From: Spirochaetales bacterium
GTDB lineage: Bacteria; Spirochaetota; Spirochaetia; DSM-27196; Salinispiraceae
Reading direction: 5' to 3'
Length of the DNA stretch: 64,000 nt
Assembly: GCA_009991955.1 (NCBI GenBank)
Contig: JAACWS010000018.1
Span: 1-64,000, forward strand
Shown piece after piece: positions 42,228-51,243 of the stretch. The notes beneath the pieces are model-generated. The model was not told the DNA's origin and ran no database searches. It was given only the letters and a program-made list of their open reading frames with translations. A program made the translations under genes and the position numbers. Position 1 is the first letter of the stretch. Every line of letters starts with the position of its first letter.

Positions 42228-43234
42228 AACGAATAGTCGTTCGCTCCTACGGTTCGCCGGACCAATTGACTCTGGAGGATTCACAGCCCCCCAGCCCTGG
42301 ACCAGGGCAGGTTTTGGTCCATCTTTCCGCCGCAGGGGTAAACCCTGTAGATACCTACCGCCGGGCGGGGACCCAGGGATACACCCCGGATCTGCCCTTT
42401 ACCCCGGGATTCGAGGGGGCCGGGGTTGTGGCGGCGGTTGGGGCTGATGGCCAACCGGTCTCTGCCGGCCAGGGCACCCCGGCTGCAAAGGGCAACCCAG
42501 CGCCTGCCCTGGTCGTCGGCCAGAGGGTCTACGTGGGGTGGAGTGTTTCTGGCACCTACGGCCAGTGGTGTATTGCGGATAGGTCCCAGGTCTTTGCCCT
42601 CCCGCCGTCCCTTTCCTTTTTCCAGGGGGCCGGGTTGTTTGTCCCGTATTTTACCGCCTACCGGGGGATGGTTTTTCGGGGTGGGGTACAGAAGGGGGCG
42701 AAGGTTTTGATCCACGGTGCCAGCGGTGGGGTTGGCAGTGCCGCGTTGTTTTGGGCCTCGTACTTGGGATTACTGGCCTGGGGTACCGCCGGGAGCTCCG
42801 AGGGGGTACAACGGGTCTTGAATCAGGGTGCCCTGGGTTGTTGGAATCACCGATACCCGGGGTACTGGGTTATCATGGCCCGGGAGGTTGGGAGATTTGA
42901 CCTCATCCTCGAAATGAACGCCCATACAAATTTACAAGGCGATTTGGGGCTACTATCCCCCGCCGGTCGGGTCATGGTAGTTGGAAGTAGGGGAGATATT
43001 GCAATTACCCCCCGCAGACTCATGGGTATCGAGGGTGATATTCGGGGTGTGGTTCTGGCTAAAAACACCGGGGAAGAAAATCACCTTACCGCCGTCGAGC
43101 TCGAGCGAGCCTTGGAGCAGGGTGGGCACATTCCCGAGCCCCGAGTATTTCCCCTATCGCAGGCTTCCGAGGTCCATAGGTTGGTAGAGTCCGGAGAAGC
43201 GAGCTCGGGCAAAATGGTCCTGGACTGTAGGTAG
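42224..43234 (+). CDS. Zinc-free quinone oxidoreductase (MDR family, Qor-like)
   Basis: A 336-residue medium-chain dehydrogenase/reductase from a GTG start at 42224. TPGFEGAGVVAAVG and GASGGVGSAALFWASYLG (nucleotide-binding loop) are the family marks; no structural-zinc Cys cluster, as in Qor. NADPH-dependent reduction of quinones or enones is the likely role. The region 70-95 has an unusual insertion with a repeated GTPAAKGNPAPAL. Nested stop/start with the preceding gene. Confidence 0.85.
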   Translation: MKRIVVRSYGSPDQLTLEDSQPPSPGPGQVLVHLSAAGVNPVDTYRRAGTQGYTPDLPFTPGFEGAGVVAAVGADGQPVSAGQGTPAAKGNPAPALVVGQRVYVGWSVSGTYGQWCIADRSQVFALPPSLSFFQGAGLFVPYFTAYRGMVFRGGVQKGAKVLIHGASGGVGSAALFWASYLGLLAWGTAGSSEGVQRVLNQGALGCWNHRYPGYWVIMAREVGRFDLILEMNAHTNLQGDLGLLSPAGRVMVVGSRGDIAITPRRLMGIEGDIRGVVLAKNTGEENHLTAVELERALEQGGHIPEPRVFPLSQASEVHRLVESGEASSGKMVLDCR

Positions 43235-43284
43235 GTAGCCGTCGCAACAAATCTCTTCGAAACTGAAATAGGGTACGAACTGAA

Positions 43285-43300
43285 ATGTCGTACACGACAT
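43285..43300. promoter_or_regulatory. 16-bp perfect palindrome in a convergent gap
   Basis: ATGTCGT AC ACGACAT. It lies between the ends of the oxidoreductase (plus) and the kinase (minus), where a promoter is not expected. Resembles an operator dyad; alternatively a decoy or a remnant of a lost promoter. Confidence 0.3.
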
Positions 43301-43373
43301 ATTAATTTGTACTAGAAATTTTGGTTCGTGGTTCTGATTTTTTGTCACTGACCCTTCAAACAAGCAACACAAA

Positions 43374-44012
43374 TCAGCCAAACAGTTCGGCCTGCCCACC
43401 CTTGAGCATTTCTTTTACATCTTCAAGAATTGGACCGAGGGTAGTTGGATCGGAAACAAAATCAATCTCATCCCCAGGAATCGTAATGACCGGGCAGAGA
43501 TCAAAGTTCGAAATCCATTGTTCGTAGAGCTCGTTGAGACCCTTAAGGTAAGCCGGAGGAATCGAATCCTCAAAATTTCGTCCTCGAAGGGCAATTCGCC
43601 GTTGAAGGGTTCGTACCGAGGCTCGAATATAGAGGGCTCCGTCCGGCGGGGGTAGGAGTTGAACCAGGGTTTTATAGAGTTCTTGGTAGGTATCCCAGTC
43701 CCGGCGGCTCATGGAACCCTGAATAAAAAGGTTCTGGGCAAAAATTTGAGCATCCTCGTATAGCGACCTATCTTGAACCACCGAATGGGGGTCATCCTTC
43801 AATAAATGGTGGGATTTTACTCTATGACTCAGAAAGAATATCTGACTCTGGAGGGCCCATCGTTCCATGTCCCCATAAAAATCCTGAAGATACGGATTTT
43901 CCGCCACCGGTTCGTAGTAGGGGCGAAAACCCAGTCTGGTAGAGAGAATTTCTACCAGGGTAGACTTGCCGGCCCCAATGTTGCCGGCAATTATCAGATG
44001 TTTTTTTGCCAT
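43374..44012 (-). CDS. Deoxynucleoside kinase (dGK/dCK family)
   Basis: A 212-residue kinase. Walker A GNIGAGKSTLVE, then the nucleoside-binding VVQDRSLYEDAQIFAQ (the DRS motif with catalytic pocket) and the LID-like RIALRGRNFED. Phosphorylates deoxyadenosine or deoxyguanosine in salvage. Same strand as and 17 bp after the aldo/keto reductase gene; no clear Shine-Dalgarno at 44012. Confidence 0.88.
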   Translation of the reverse strand: MAKKHLIIAGNIGAGKSTLVEILSTRLGFRPYYEPVAENPYLQDFYGDMERWALQSQIFFLSHRVKSHHLLKDDPHSVVQDRSLYEDAQIFAQNLFIQGSMSRRDWDTYQELYKTLVQLLPPPDGALYIRASVRTLQRRIALRGRNFEDSIPPAYLKGLNELYEQWISNFDLCPVITIPGDEIDFVSDPTTLGPILEDVKEMLKGGQAELFG

Positions 44013-44028
44013 CTATATCTGTTTGGAA

Positions 44029-44982
44029 CTAAGCCCTGGGGAAGAGTTTCTCGATTTTCTTGAGGTCCCGGGGCTTAATCTTTACCCCCGAGGCTTTGAC
44101 GTTCTCTTCGACTTGGCTAACCTTACTGGCGCCAATAATGACCGACGAAATTCCCGGGTTCTGGAGGATCCAGGCCAAGGATAGCTGTCCTTTCGTGAGG
44201 CCATAGGACTCGGCGATAGGCTGGAGGGCATCGACTCGATTGAGCATTTCTTTGTCGCTTAGGTTATCCTTCATAAACATACCCAGCTTTGCGTCGCCTC
44301 CTCGACTCCCCGCAGGAATAGTTCCTCCCGAGTACTTTCCGGTGAGTAATCCTTGTCCTAGGGGCGAGAAGTTAGCGGTTCCCATGCCGAGGGCCATACA
44401 GGTTGGCAGAATTTCTTTCTCGATATTTCGGTTAATGAGGCTGTAGTTAGGCTGATTAATCATGGGCAGATGCCAGCCCCGAGCGCTACAAATCGAGTGG
44501 GCTTCGGCAATTTGGCCAGCGGTCCACTCGCTGGTTCCCCAGTAGGTAATTTTTCCTAAGCGAATTTGGTCCTCAAGAGCCTCAAGGGTTTCCACCAGGG
44601 GTGTCTCGGCATCGTAACGATGGCAGTAGAAGATATCGACGTACTTCAGCTTCATTCGCTCCAAGCTTCCGTCGAGGCTGTCCACAAGGTGTTTTCGGCT
44701 CAATCCTCGATCGGTAGGAGCGTCGGACATCGGCCAGAAGGTCTTGGTAGCAATAACGTAGTGACGTCGATTATAGGCTGGTAGCACCTGACCCAGGAGT
44801 TCTTCAGCCTCGCCTCGATTATAAATATCGGCGGTGTCAATGTAGTTAATGCCTAGGTCAAAGGCCTTAGCGACTATTTCTTTTGCGTTATCTAACTCAA
44901 CCTGATTTCCAAAGGTCACCCAAGAACCGTAGGCAATTTCACTTACTTTTAATCCAGTTTTCCCAACTCTTCGATACTCCAT
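44029..44982 (-). CDS. Aldo/keto reductase (AKR, Kv-beta-like)
   Basis: A 317-residue TIM-barrel reductase. Catalytic tetrad by family position: Asp and Tyr in YIDTADIYNRGEAEELLG, Lys in VIATKTF, His in IFYCHRYD. The Asn/Gln and cofactor segment SPLGQGLLTGKYS and SSVIIGASKVSQVEEN suit AKR family 6/14. NADPH-dependent reduction of aldehydes; upstream GGGAG. With the kinase it forms a two-gene operon. Confidence 0.9.
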   Translation of the reverse strand: MEYRRVGKTGLKVSEIAYGSWVTFGNQVELDNAKEIVAKAFDLGINYIDTADIYNRGEAEELLGQVLPAYNRRHYVIATKTFWPMSDAPTDRGLSRKHLVDSLDGSLERMKLKYVDIFYCHRYDAETPLVETLEALEDQIRLGKITYWGTSEWTAGQIAEAHSICSARGWHLPMINQPNYSLINRNIEKEILPTCMALGMGTANFSPLGQGLLTGKYSGGTIPAGSRGGDAKLGMFMKDNLSDKEMLNRVDALQPIAESYGLTKGQLSLAWILQNPGISSVIIGASKVSQVEENVKASGVKIKPRDLKKIEKLFPRA

Positions 44983-45088
44983 GGTTCACTCCCTCTTTTA
45001 TTTTGTTTTCCTCAATCATACCCGCCCCCTTGGAGGATGTAAACCTGGCCGGTTGTGTTATAGTTCTAGTATCTCACGGAGGAAAAAA

Positions 45089-46729
45089 ATGCGTAGAATC
45101 AAGACTCTCGTCGGAGTAGTTGGCCTTCTGTTCTTAGGCCTTTCCACTCTCTTTGCCCAACAACGGATACTGAGGGAAGATCTAAACCTCAGTCAACGAA
45201 CTCCCCAGATTGAACGAACCTTTACCCTTAGCCAGCCGACCCTCGTGGATTTAAAGGCGGTTAGTACCGATCTTACTCCCGAAATTGTCCTTACTTTTCC
45301 TGACGGCACGACCATATTTGGAGTAACCAGTTCTTTTCAGTCTACCCTTAGTCTCTTTGCCCCCCAGGCGGGGACCTACACGGTAGTTATTTCTGCTGGT
45401 TCTAGTCGAATTACCGATCCGGGGAAGGTGGTGTTGGCGGTGGACAGTGTAGCACCCCTGTCTCGATTAAGCGGAACGGCAACGGTTAGTGGAGAACTTA
45501 CTACCAGCTCGGTGGTGGCCGAGGGGCCTCGCTACGTAAACTGGTACGAGTACACCATGCCCCCCAGTGGTCGAGCAAATATCACCTTGAGTAGCGACGA
45601 TTACGACACCTACCTGTTGGTATACCGGGCCGATGGAACCAGCGAATCAAACGATGACGCAGGGGACGGTACAAATTCGGGCTTGCGAGTTTCTGCGGCT
45701 CCTGGCTCGACAATTCTCATTGGGGCTAGCGTGTATTATGCCGACTCGGTGGGTTTCTACAATCTTGAAGTCGCACCGGCGGGGGAACCTCGAAGGGTGA
45801 ACCTTGGGCAAGAAATCCGAGGAAGCTTTGAATCCTCTGGATTAGGTGACGAGTTCCAGTTTGATGCCCCTGCCGAAGGCCGGTACATCATAACCCTGAA
45901 CGACCCATCGGAAGAGGGGTATGTCCAAGTCGTAGATGAGTTTGGAACTACCCTTTCGGAATACGAGCAATCCAGGGTTGTCGCCCGAATGGCCGGTGGT
46001 GATAAAATCTTTATTGAACCCCAATCTTGGTCCGGCTCAGGCCAGTATAGACTCATGATTTCTCAAGCTGTCGATTCGGTCGATCTCGGTTTCGACCAAA
46101 CGATCTACGAGTATTTAACACCCGGCGATATTATGGAGTACGAAATAGTAATAGCCGACTACTCGGGCCTTGTCGAAATAGACCTTCAGTCTGACGATTT
46201 TGACACGTACCTGGAAGTTGAAACTTCCTTTGGCGACGACTACAGCGACGACGACTCCTACGGGGGTGAACTAAGCTACCGCTCGGTTGTGTCCTTCGAG
46301 GTCGAGCGTGGTGATGTCCTTTATATCGTTGTTCGTGGATACAGCGACTCGGGGAGTGGGGAGTTTACCCTCCACGTGGGACCAACCCAAGAACCCGAAG
46401 GGCTCACCGAGTACTACGAGGACATGCCCTTAGAAATTGGTTCTACCCAGAGCTTTCGGACCGACGGGTATCGTCAAACATTCTCTCTCACCCTTACCCG
46501 GGGTCAGTTAATCGAAATCACCATGAGCTCCGACGATATTGACTCATACTTGGAGATCGAAGGACCGCGGAATTTCCAAAACGAAGACGATGACGGGGCA
46601 GGAAACCTGAATTCGCTCTTGGCCTTTACCGTACCGGCCGACGGATTCTACACCCTTATCGCCAGACCCTTGAGCGAAGGAAGCACGGGGTACTATACCC
46701 TGAGTATTGATAGTGGCTCAGGAAGATAA
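45089..46729 (+). CDS. Secreted protein with repeated PPC-like beta domains
   Basis: About 546 residues from the ATG at 45089 (ACGGAGGA upstream; an upstream frame from 44981 overlaps the reductase). Signal peptide ends LFAQ. The body is four or five beta-sandwich repeats of 90-110 residues, each with a DDYDTYL / SDDFDTYLEV / SDDIDSYLEI motif followed by a Gly/Ser-rich strand (FYTLIARPL, GEFTLHVGP), the pattern of pre-peptidase C-terminal domains. No peptidase is attached. Probably an extracellular or periplasmic binding protein of unknown partner. Confidence 0.8.
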   Translation: MRRIKTLVGVVGLLFLGLSTLFAQQRILREDLNLSQRTPQIERTFTLSQPTLVDLKAVSTDLTPEIVLTFPDGTTIFGVTSSFQSTLSLFAPQAGTYTVVISAGSSRITDPGKVVLAVDSVAPLSRLSGTATVSGELTTSSVVAEGPRYVNWYEYTMPPSGRANITLSSDDYDTYLLVYRADGTSESNDDAGDGTNSGLRVSAAPGSTILIGASVYYADSVGFYNLEVAPAGEPRRVNLGQEIRGSFESSGLGDEFQFDAPAEGRYIITLNDPSEEGYVQVVDEFGTTLSEYEQSRVVARMAGGDKIFIEPQSWSGSGQYRLMISQAVDSVDLGFDQTIYEYLTPGDIMEYEIVIADYSGLVEIDLQSDDFDTYLEVETSFGDDYSDDDSYGGELSYRSVVSFEVERGDVLYIVVRGYSDSGSGEFTLHVGPTQEPEGLTEYYEDMPLEIGSTQSFRTDGYRQTFSLTLTRGQLIEITMSSDDIDSYLEIEGPRNFQNEDDDGAGNLNSLLAFTVPADGFYTLIARPLSEGSTGYYTLSIDSGSGR

Positions 46730-47441
46730 ACTGCCCCTCTCCCAGCGAATTGTATTTGAGGATAATCATGTTCTGGTAGTAAACAAGACCAGCTCCGAGC
46801 TGGTCCAAGGGGATAAAACCGGTGACCCAAGTATCCTCGATGAACTTAAGAAACTCATCAAAGAACGAGACCAAAAGCCGGGGAACGTATTCCTCGGCCT
46901 GGTCCACCGTCTCGATCGTCCTACTAGCGGCTTGGTCATTGTCGCCAAGACCTCGAAGGCCCTAAGTCGGCTTACCGGAGCCTTTCGAGATCGTTTGGTT
47001 TCGAAGGATTACCTGGTTATTACCGAGAAAGGTCCCGAGGGTCCAGACCTTTCTCTTGAACCCAAGGGTCTTATGGAAGATCTCCTAGGACGGAACGAGA
47101 AGACAAATACGTCGAAAGTAGTTGCCGCCGGGGGCCAGGAGGCACGGTTGGAGTACGAACTCATTCAAACCCTCGATTCCTACCTCGTCTGGCAGGTACG
47201 ACTGGATACCGGTCGGCACCATCAAATTCGAGTCCAGTTTGCCAGTCGAGGTTTTCCCGTCCGGGGCGACCTTAAATATGGGGCCCGAAGATCGATTCCA
47301 GGAGGTGGTATTGGCCTGCACGCCTGGAGGCTAGACTTTCCCCATCCTACTCGAGGTGAACGCCGAGTTGTTTTAACTGCGGATCCCACCAAGAGCCAAT
47401 CCGATCCCCTGTGGAAACAAGTCGAGTGCCCCGGCCCTTGA
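46707..47441 (+). CDS. RluA-family pseudouridine synthase
   Basis: A 244-residue synthase without an S4 domain. GLVHRLDRPTSGLVIVAKT contains the catalytic Asp (HRLDxxTSG), GRHHQIRVQFAS the second conserved motif. Isomerises uridine in rRNA or tRNA. The start is a TTG at 46707 or a GTG at 46713; either overlaps the PPC gene by 17-23 bp. No good Shine-Dalgarno, so translation may be coupled. Confidence 0.85.
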   Translation: MIVAQEDKLPLSQRIVFEDNHVLVVNKTSSELVQGDKTGDPSILDELKKLIKERDQKPGNVFLGLVHRLDRPTSGLVIVAKTSKALSRLTGAFRDRLVSKDYLVITEKGPEGPDLSLEPKGLMEDLLGRNEKTNTSKVVAAGGQEARLEYELIQTLDSYLVWQVRLDTGRHHQIRVQFASRGFPVRGDLKYGARRSIPGGGIGLHAWRLDFPHPTRGERRVVLTADPTKSQSDPLWKQVECPGP

Positions 47442-47466
47442 CCTTTCCGAGGGCATTTTCTACATT
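47438..47466 (+). promoter_or_regulatory. Promoter of def-fmt, leaderless
   Basis: TTGACC (47438-47443, overlapping the rluA stop), 17-bp spacer, TACATT (47461-47466); the def ATG follows 8 nt later. No Shine-Dalgarno. Confidence 0.55.
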
Positions 47467-47474
47467 CTGGGACT

Positions 47475-47963
47475 ATGTTAGACCTTGTACTCTTGCCCGA
47501 TGACCGACTCCATCAAACCTCTATGACCGTTGAGATAATCGACGGTACTATCGTCGATTTGGCTCAGCACATGATTCAAACGATGATCGATGCCAAGGGT
47601 ATCGGCCTGGCGGGAGTACAAGTTGGAAAACTCCTTCGGATTTTTGTCGTCCAGGTGGGAGATTCAGAACCCCAAGCGTTCATTAACCCGGAAATTACCG
47701 GTACCTCCGAAGAAACCGGCGATTACGAAGAAGGTTGCCTGAGTATCCCCGGGGTGTACGCCGACGTCGTACGACCGTTGGCTCTTCAAATTAGTTACTG
47801 GAATCTTCAAGGAAAACATATTATCCAGGAAGCCGATGGTCTTTTGGCCCGGGTTATTCAGCACGAAAACGATCACTTGAATGGGAAGCTCTTCTACGAG
47901 TACCTCAAACCCGGGGGCCAGAAACGCCTTCTTAAGCTCTACGAAAAAAGGATGCAGACATAA
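47475..47963 (+). CDS. def: Peptide deformylase
   Basis: A 162-residue metalloenzyme with all three motifs: GIGLAGVQVG (GxGxAAxQ variant), EEGCLSIP (metal Cys) and QHENDHLNG (HExxH). Removes formyl from nascent peptides. It precedes fmt, whose start overlaps its stop; the pair is translated from one mRNA started by a leaderless promoter. Confidence 0.95.
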   Translation: MLDLVLLPDDRLHQTSMTVEIIDGTIVDLAQHMIQTMIDAKGIGLAGVQVGKLLRIFVVQVGDSEPQAFINPEITGTSEETGDYEEGCLSIPGVYADVVRPLALQISYWNLQGKHIIQEADGLLARVIQHENDHLNGKLFYEYLKPGGQKRLLKLYEKRMQT

Positions 47964-50080
47964 AGCCTCTACGAATACTCTTTGCCGGAACCCCCGATTT
48001 TAGCCTGCCCAGCTTACACGCTCTTTTGTCCCTCGCCCCGGAAGTTGGACAGGTTGTAGGAATACTCACAAACCCCGATGCCCCCGGAAAACGAGGAAAA
48101 CAACCAATTGCCCCACCGGTGAAGGTAACGGCCCTCGAAGCCGCGCCATCGGTACCTGTCTTCCAGCCCGAAAAACTCGACCTGGCGGCTCGCGAGGCGG
48201 TTGCAGCCCTGGAACCGGACCTTCTAGTCTGTGTTGCCTACGGGAAAATTTTTGGCCCGAAGTTTCTGGGGCTCTTTGCCCATGGGGGCATTAATCTTCA
48301 CCCATCGCTTCTACCAAAATATCGAGGCCCAGCTCCCGTGCAGGCTGCCCTCTTGGCCGGCGAGGCGGTCAGCGGCATAACCGTCCAGCGTTTGGGTCAA
48401 CAAATGGATGCAGGCGATATTTTGGTCCAGGAGACCAGAGAAATTGCCCCCGAAGATCGAGCCGACGAGCTTCTGGACCGATGGAGTTTAGAAGGAGCCG
48501 GCCTTCTGCAATCGGTGGTAACCGACTTCTTCTATCAACGGCTGGAGGCCCGAGCTCAGGACGAAACCGAAGCTACCTACTGTTCACTGTTAACGAAGAA
48601 AGATAGTCCCATCGATTGGTCGCGGCCGGCCCAGGGCATTCACAACCAGGTGCGGGCTCTGGTTCCCTGGCCCTTGGCGACTACTACCTTGCAGGACAAG
48701 ACTCTATCCCTTTGGCAGACCCAAGTGGTGTTCCAAGGGGAACACCCAATTGCCGAACCGGGCACTCTGGTCGCCGTAGACAAGCAACAAGGAATACTGG
48801 TACAAACTGGAAAGGACCTCCTGCAAATACTGGCCCTGCAACCTCAGTACAAAAAAGAAATGACCTGGAAAGAATTTATTGCCGGTGCCCGCGATCTACT
48901 TGGGGTACGGCTCGGAGGAATCCCAATGGAAGACAAGGAACCTACCCCAGAACTACTATCTTCCAGTTTAGCTGTTCTAACTCCCGATCAAGTAACATCT
49001 GAACCAAAGAAATCAACTATCAGTCTCCCGAACCGCTTCAAAAAGAGCAACAAAACACCCTTCTTCCGGAGGATATTTCCTCGGAGTAGCGACAGTCCGG
49101 AGCAACAATACTACAAAATACTCCTCTGGTCCTTAGTCGGCGCATTTTTTCTACTGGGGATATTTAGCTTGGCGACCTTGATGGTAGCCCTCCGGGGTCC
49201 GGAAACTATAGTCATTCCCGATCTTCGAAATCTAGAATTTGTGGATGCTGTTGAGGTCCTCCAGGAACGGGGCCTTTCCCCTCGGGTCCAGCAACGATTT
49301 TTCTCCGATCCTTCCCTTCGGGGGAAGGTGGTCGAACAAAGCCCCGATCCCGGTGGCCTCATTCGTGCTGGTCGTTCTATTACCCTAACGGTTAGCCGTG
49401 GGGCAGTAATTGATCAGGTAGGAGACTTTGTTGGAAGGCCCTTGGATGAGGTGCGCCAAGAACTTTTGGTTCTTTTTGCAACCTATCGACCCCTCCTCCA
49501 AGTGGAAGATCGGAACATTTCCTACGTCTTTGATTCTTCCGAGCCGGGTACAATTTTACAGCAAGATCCCCCGGCCGGAACCGAGTTGGCCGGTCTCACT
49601 CCCCTCAACCTACTCGTTTCTCGAGGACCGGAGGTTGTAAGCTTTCCTATTCCCGATTTTACCCGCATCGATTTTCGGCAAGCCATTCAACTCCTGGCTG
49701 CCAGGGATCAGCCCTTCCGTTTTGAACTCGAAGACCCAGACTCCACAGAAATCGCAGGAATCATCACCGAACAAAGCCCGGAACCGGGTGCGAGTATTAT
49801 GCAGAGCACACCGGTAGTCCTCACCGTACAACCCCTGCGGGTGGTTCCCCGGGCCCAGGTTTTTGGGCTATTCGAACGGACCCTTCCCCGGTATGCGGTA
49901 CCGGTGGAAATTACTACCGAATTTATTAGTCCTGAGGGCGAACGAGAAATAATTTTCCAAATGGACCACCCCGGTGGCACACTCAGTTTTCCCTATCTCC
50001 TTCCGGTGAATAGTCAGATAATTTTATCCGCCTTTGGATCGGAGCTTCTTCGTTATATCGTTACCCGGGAACAATCCTAA
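47960..50080 (+). CDS. fmt: Methionyl-tRNA formyltransferase fused to membrane-anchored PASTA domains
   Basis: A 706-residue fusion. Residues 1-320 are Fmt: LRILFAGTPDFSLPSL at the start, HPSLLPKYRGPAP (catalytic SLLP region) and the C-terminal tRNA-binding part; residues about 385-410 are a membrane helix, followed by about three PASTA repeats. The homology starts at codon ATA 47960 (IKPLRILFAG), with no ATG/GTG/TTG upstream before a stop; AAGGA lies 7 nt before it. So an AUA start, or a stop-coupled one with def, is likely. GGAGG and ATG at 48926 (residue 323) could give a separate PASTA protein. Confidence 0.85.
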   Translation: MKPLRILFAGTPDFSLPSLHALLSLAPEVGQVVGILTNPDAPGKRGKQPIAPPVKVTALEAAPSVPVFQPEKLDLAAREAVAALEPDLLVCVAYGKIFGPKFLGLFAHGGINLHPSLLPKYRGPAPVQAALLAGEAVSGITVQRLGQQMDAGDILVQETREIAPEDRADELLDRWSLEGAGLLQSVVTDFFYQRLEARAQDETEATYCSLLTKKDSPIDWSRPAQGIHNQVRALVPWPLATTTLQDKTLSLWQTQVVFQGEHPIAEPGTLVAVDKQQGILVQTGKDLLQILALQPQYKKEMTWKEFIAGARDLLGVRLGGIPMEDKEPTPELLSSSLAVLTPDQVTSEPKKSTISLPNRFKKSNKTPFFRRIFPRSSDSPEQQYYKILLWSLVGAFFLLGIFSLATLMVALRGPETIVIPDLRNLEFVDAVEVLQERGLSPRVQQRFFSDPSLRGKVVEQSPDPGGLIRAGRSITLTVSRGAVIDQVGDFVGRPLDEVRQELLVLFATYRPLLQVEDRNISYVFDSSEPGTILQQDPPAGTELAGLTPLNLLVSRGPEVVSFPIPDFTRIDFRQAIQLLAARDQPFRFELEDPDSTEIAGIITEQSPEPGASIMQSTPVVLTVQPLRVVPRAQVFGLFERTLPRYAVPVEITTEFISPEGEREIIFQMDHPGGTLSFPYLLPVNSQIILSAFGSELLRYIVTREQS

Positions 50081-51243
50081 TGGGTCGACAAATCTTTCGA
50101 CCCCAGTTATTAGCATATCTTGCCCTTATTGTTCTTTTCTCTATTGAGGCCCTCTATGCCGGTGGTCGTTCCCAGGCTCCGGACACACCTCCAGAACCAA
50201 CACCCCAGACCCAACCATTGACCCCATCGGCACCCTTGGTGACCCCCGCTCCGGCCGTTCCTCGGGCTCCGGATACCTCATCCGGCTCAGATCAAACCCG
50301 AGCAGAAGAAGAACTCGCCGGTATAATGAGGGTCCTTGATGACCTCATTTTGTCCGGGTCTCCGGGGAGTGAGGTCATACCCGTGTACTCCCGGGTGCGA
50401 TCGGCCATGAACTCGGGGGAAATTGTCGTAATAACCCGGGACGAAGAAATAGAATACGGCCCTCAGGTACTTCGCTCGGTCTATTTTGCGGTAGAAGAGG
50501 GGAGTCCAGGATTTTTGGTAGTAAGTTCGGGGTTTTTTGACCTAACCAACGAACACCCCTCCTTGGCCTTTGGGCTCCTGGTCGAGGCTATGGGGTATGC
50601 AAGCCAGTACCTGTTGCTCGGGGAAAATTTTATTCGTAACTTCGAGCATCCAGTCGAGCGGTACCTTTACTCGATGGATGCCCTCTATTTAACGGCCCTG
50701 TTTACCGCCCAGTACCTGTCAGGGGTGTATTCTCTGAGTCCCTACGAGGAATACCTGCTCGAAGGCCTCGCCGCGGATAATTTGGCATCGGTTTCCCTCT
50801 ATTTTCGGGGAGTCGACTTAGAAATGGTGTATGGACTCCTGGAACAGGCAAACGCTGTTCGAGATCAAATCCTGGGGCTTTCGGTGTTTTTAGAACAAAT
50901 TTCCGACCTGGTAAGCCGCATAGATTCTCAACATCAACAGATGTTTCCTGGCGACTCGGGAAATCAACCTACCCTAAGTTTCGAGGGATTAGGGGATGAT
51001 GAAATCCTGCGCGCCCGAACCCAGTACATTACTACCGTGACGACCGGTACTTACATTAAGTACGGGGTGCAGATTATCAACGACCTACTCACCGACTTAC
51101 AGGCCCAGGTAAAAGCCGATCCAGCCCTGACGAGTCAGGTACAGAGGGTGAACGAAGATTCCGCCCGATTATACCAACGACTGGTACAAACCGCCCACGA
51201 CGTAACGGTCTTCCGCGACTTTTTTGTCGAGGATTTTTTTTAA
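50080..51243 (+). CDS. Secreted hypothetical protein downstream of fmt-PASTA
   Basis: A 387-residue protein with a signal peptide (residues 1-27, ending ALYAGG) and a Pro/Thr-rich stretch of about 40 residues, then a helical body of 280 residues (ends RDFFVEDFF) with no recognised domain. Its ATG overlaps the stop of the fusion gene (TAATG). A lipid anchor is not seen. Likely a cell-envelope partner of the PASTA part. Confidence 0.7.
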   Translation: MGRQIFRPQLLAYLALIVLFSIEALYAGGRSQAPDTPPEPTPQTQPLTPSAPLVTPAPAVPRAPDTSSGSDQTRAEEELAGIMRVLDDLILSGSPGSEVIPVYSRVRSAMNSGEIVVITRDEEIEYGPQVLRSVYFAVEEGSPGFLVVSSGFFDLTNEHPSLAFGLLVEAMGYASQYLLLGENFIRNFEHPVERYLYSMDALYLTALFTAQYLSGVYSLSPYEEYLLEGLAADNLASVSLYFRGVDLEMVYGLLEQANAVRDQILGLSVFLEQISDLVSRIDSQHQQMFPGDSGNQPTLSFEGLGDDEILRARTQYITTVTTGTYIKYGVQIINDLLTDLQAQVKADPALTSQVQRVNEDSARLYQRLVQTAHDVTVFRDFFVEDFF

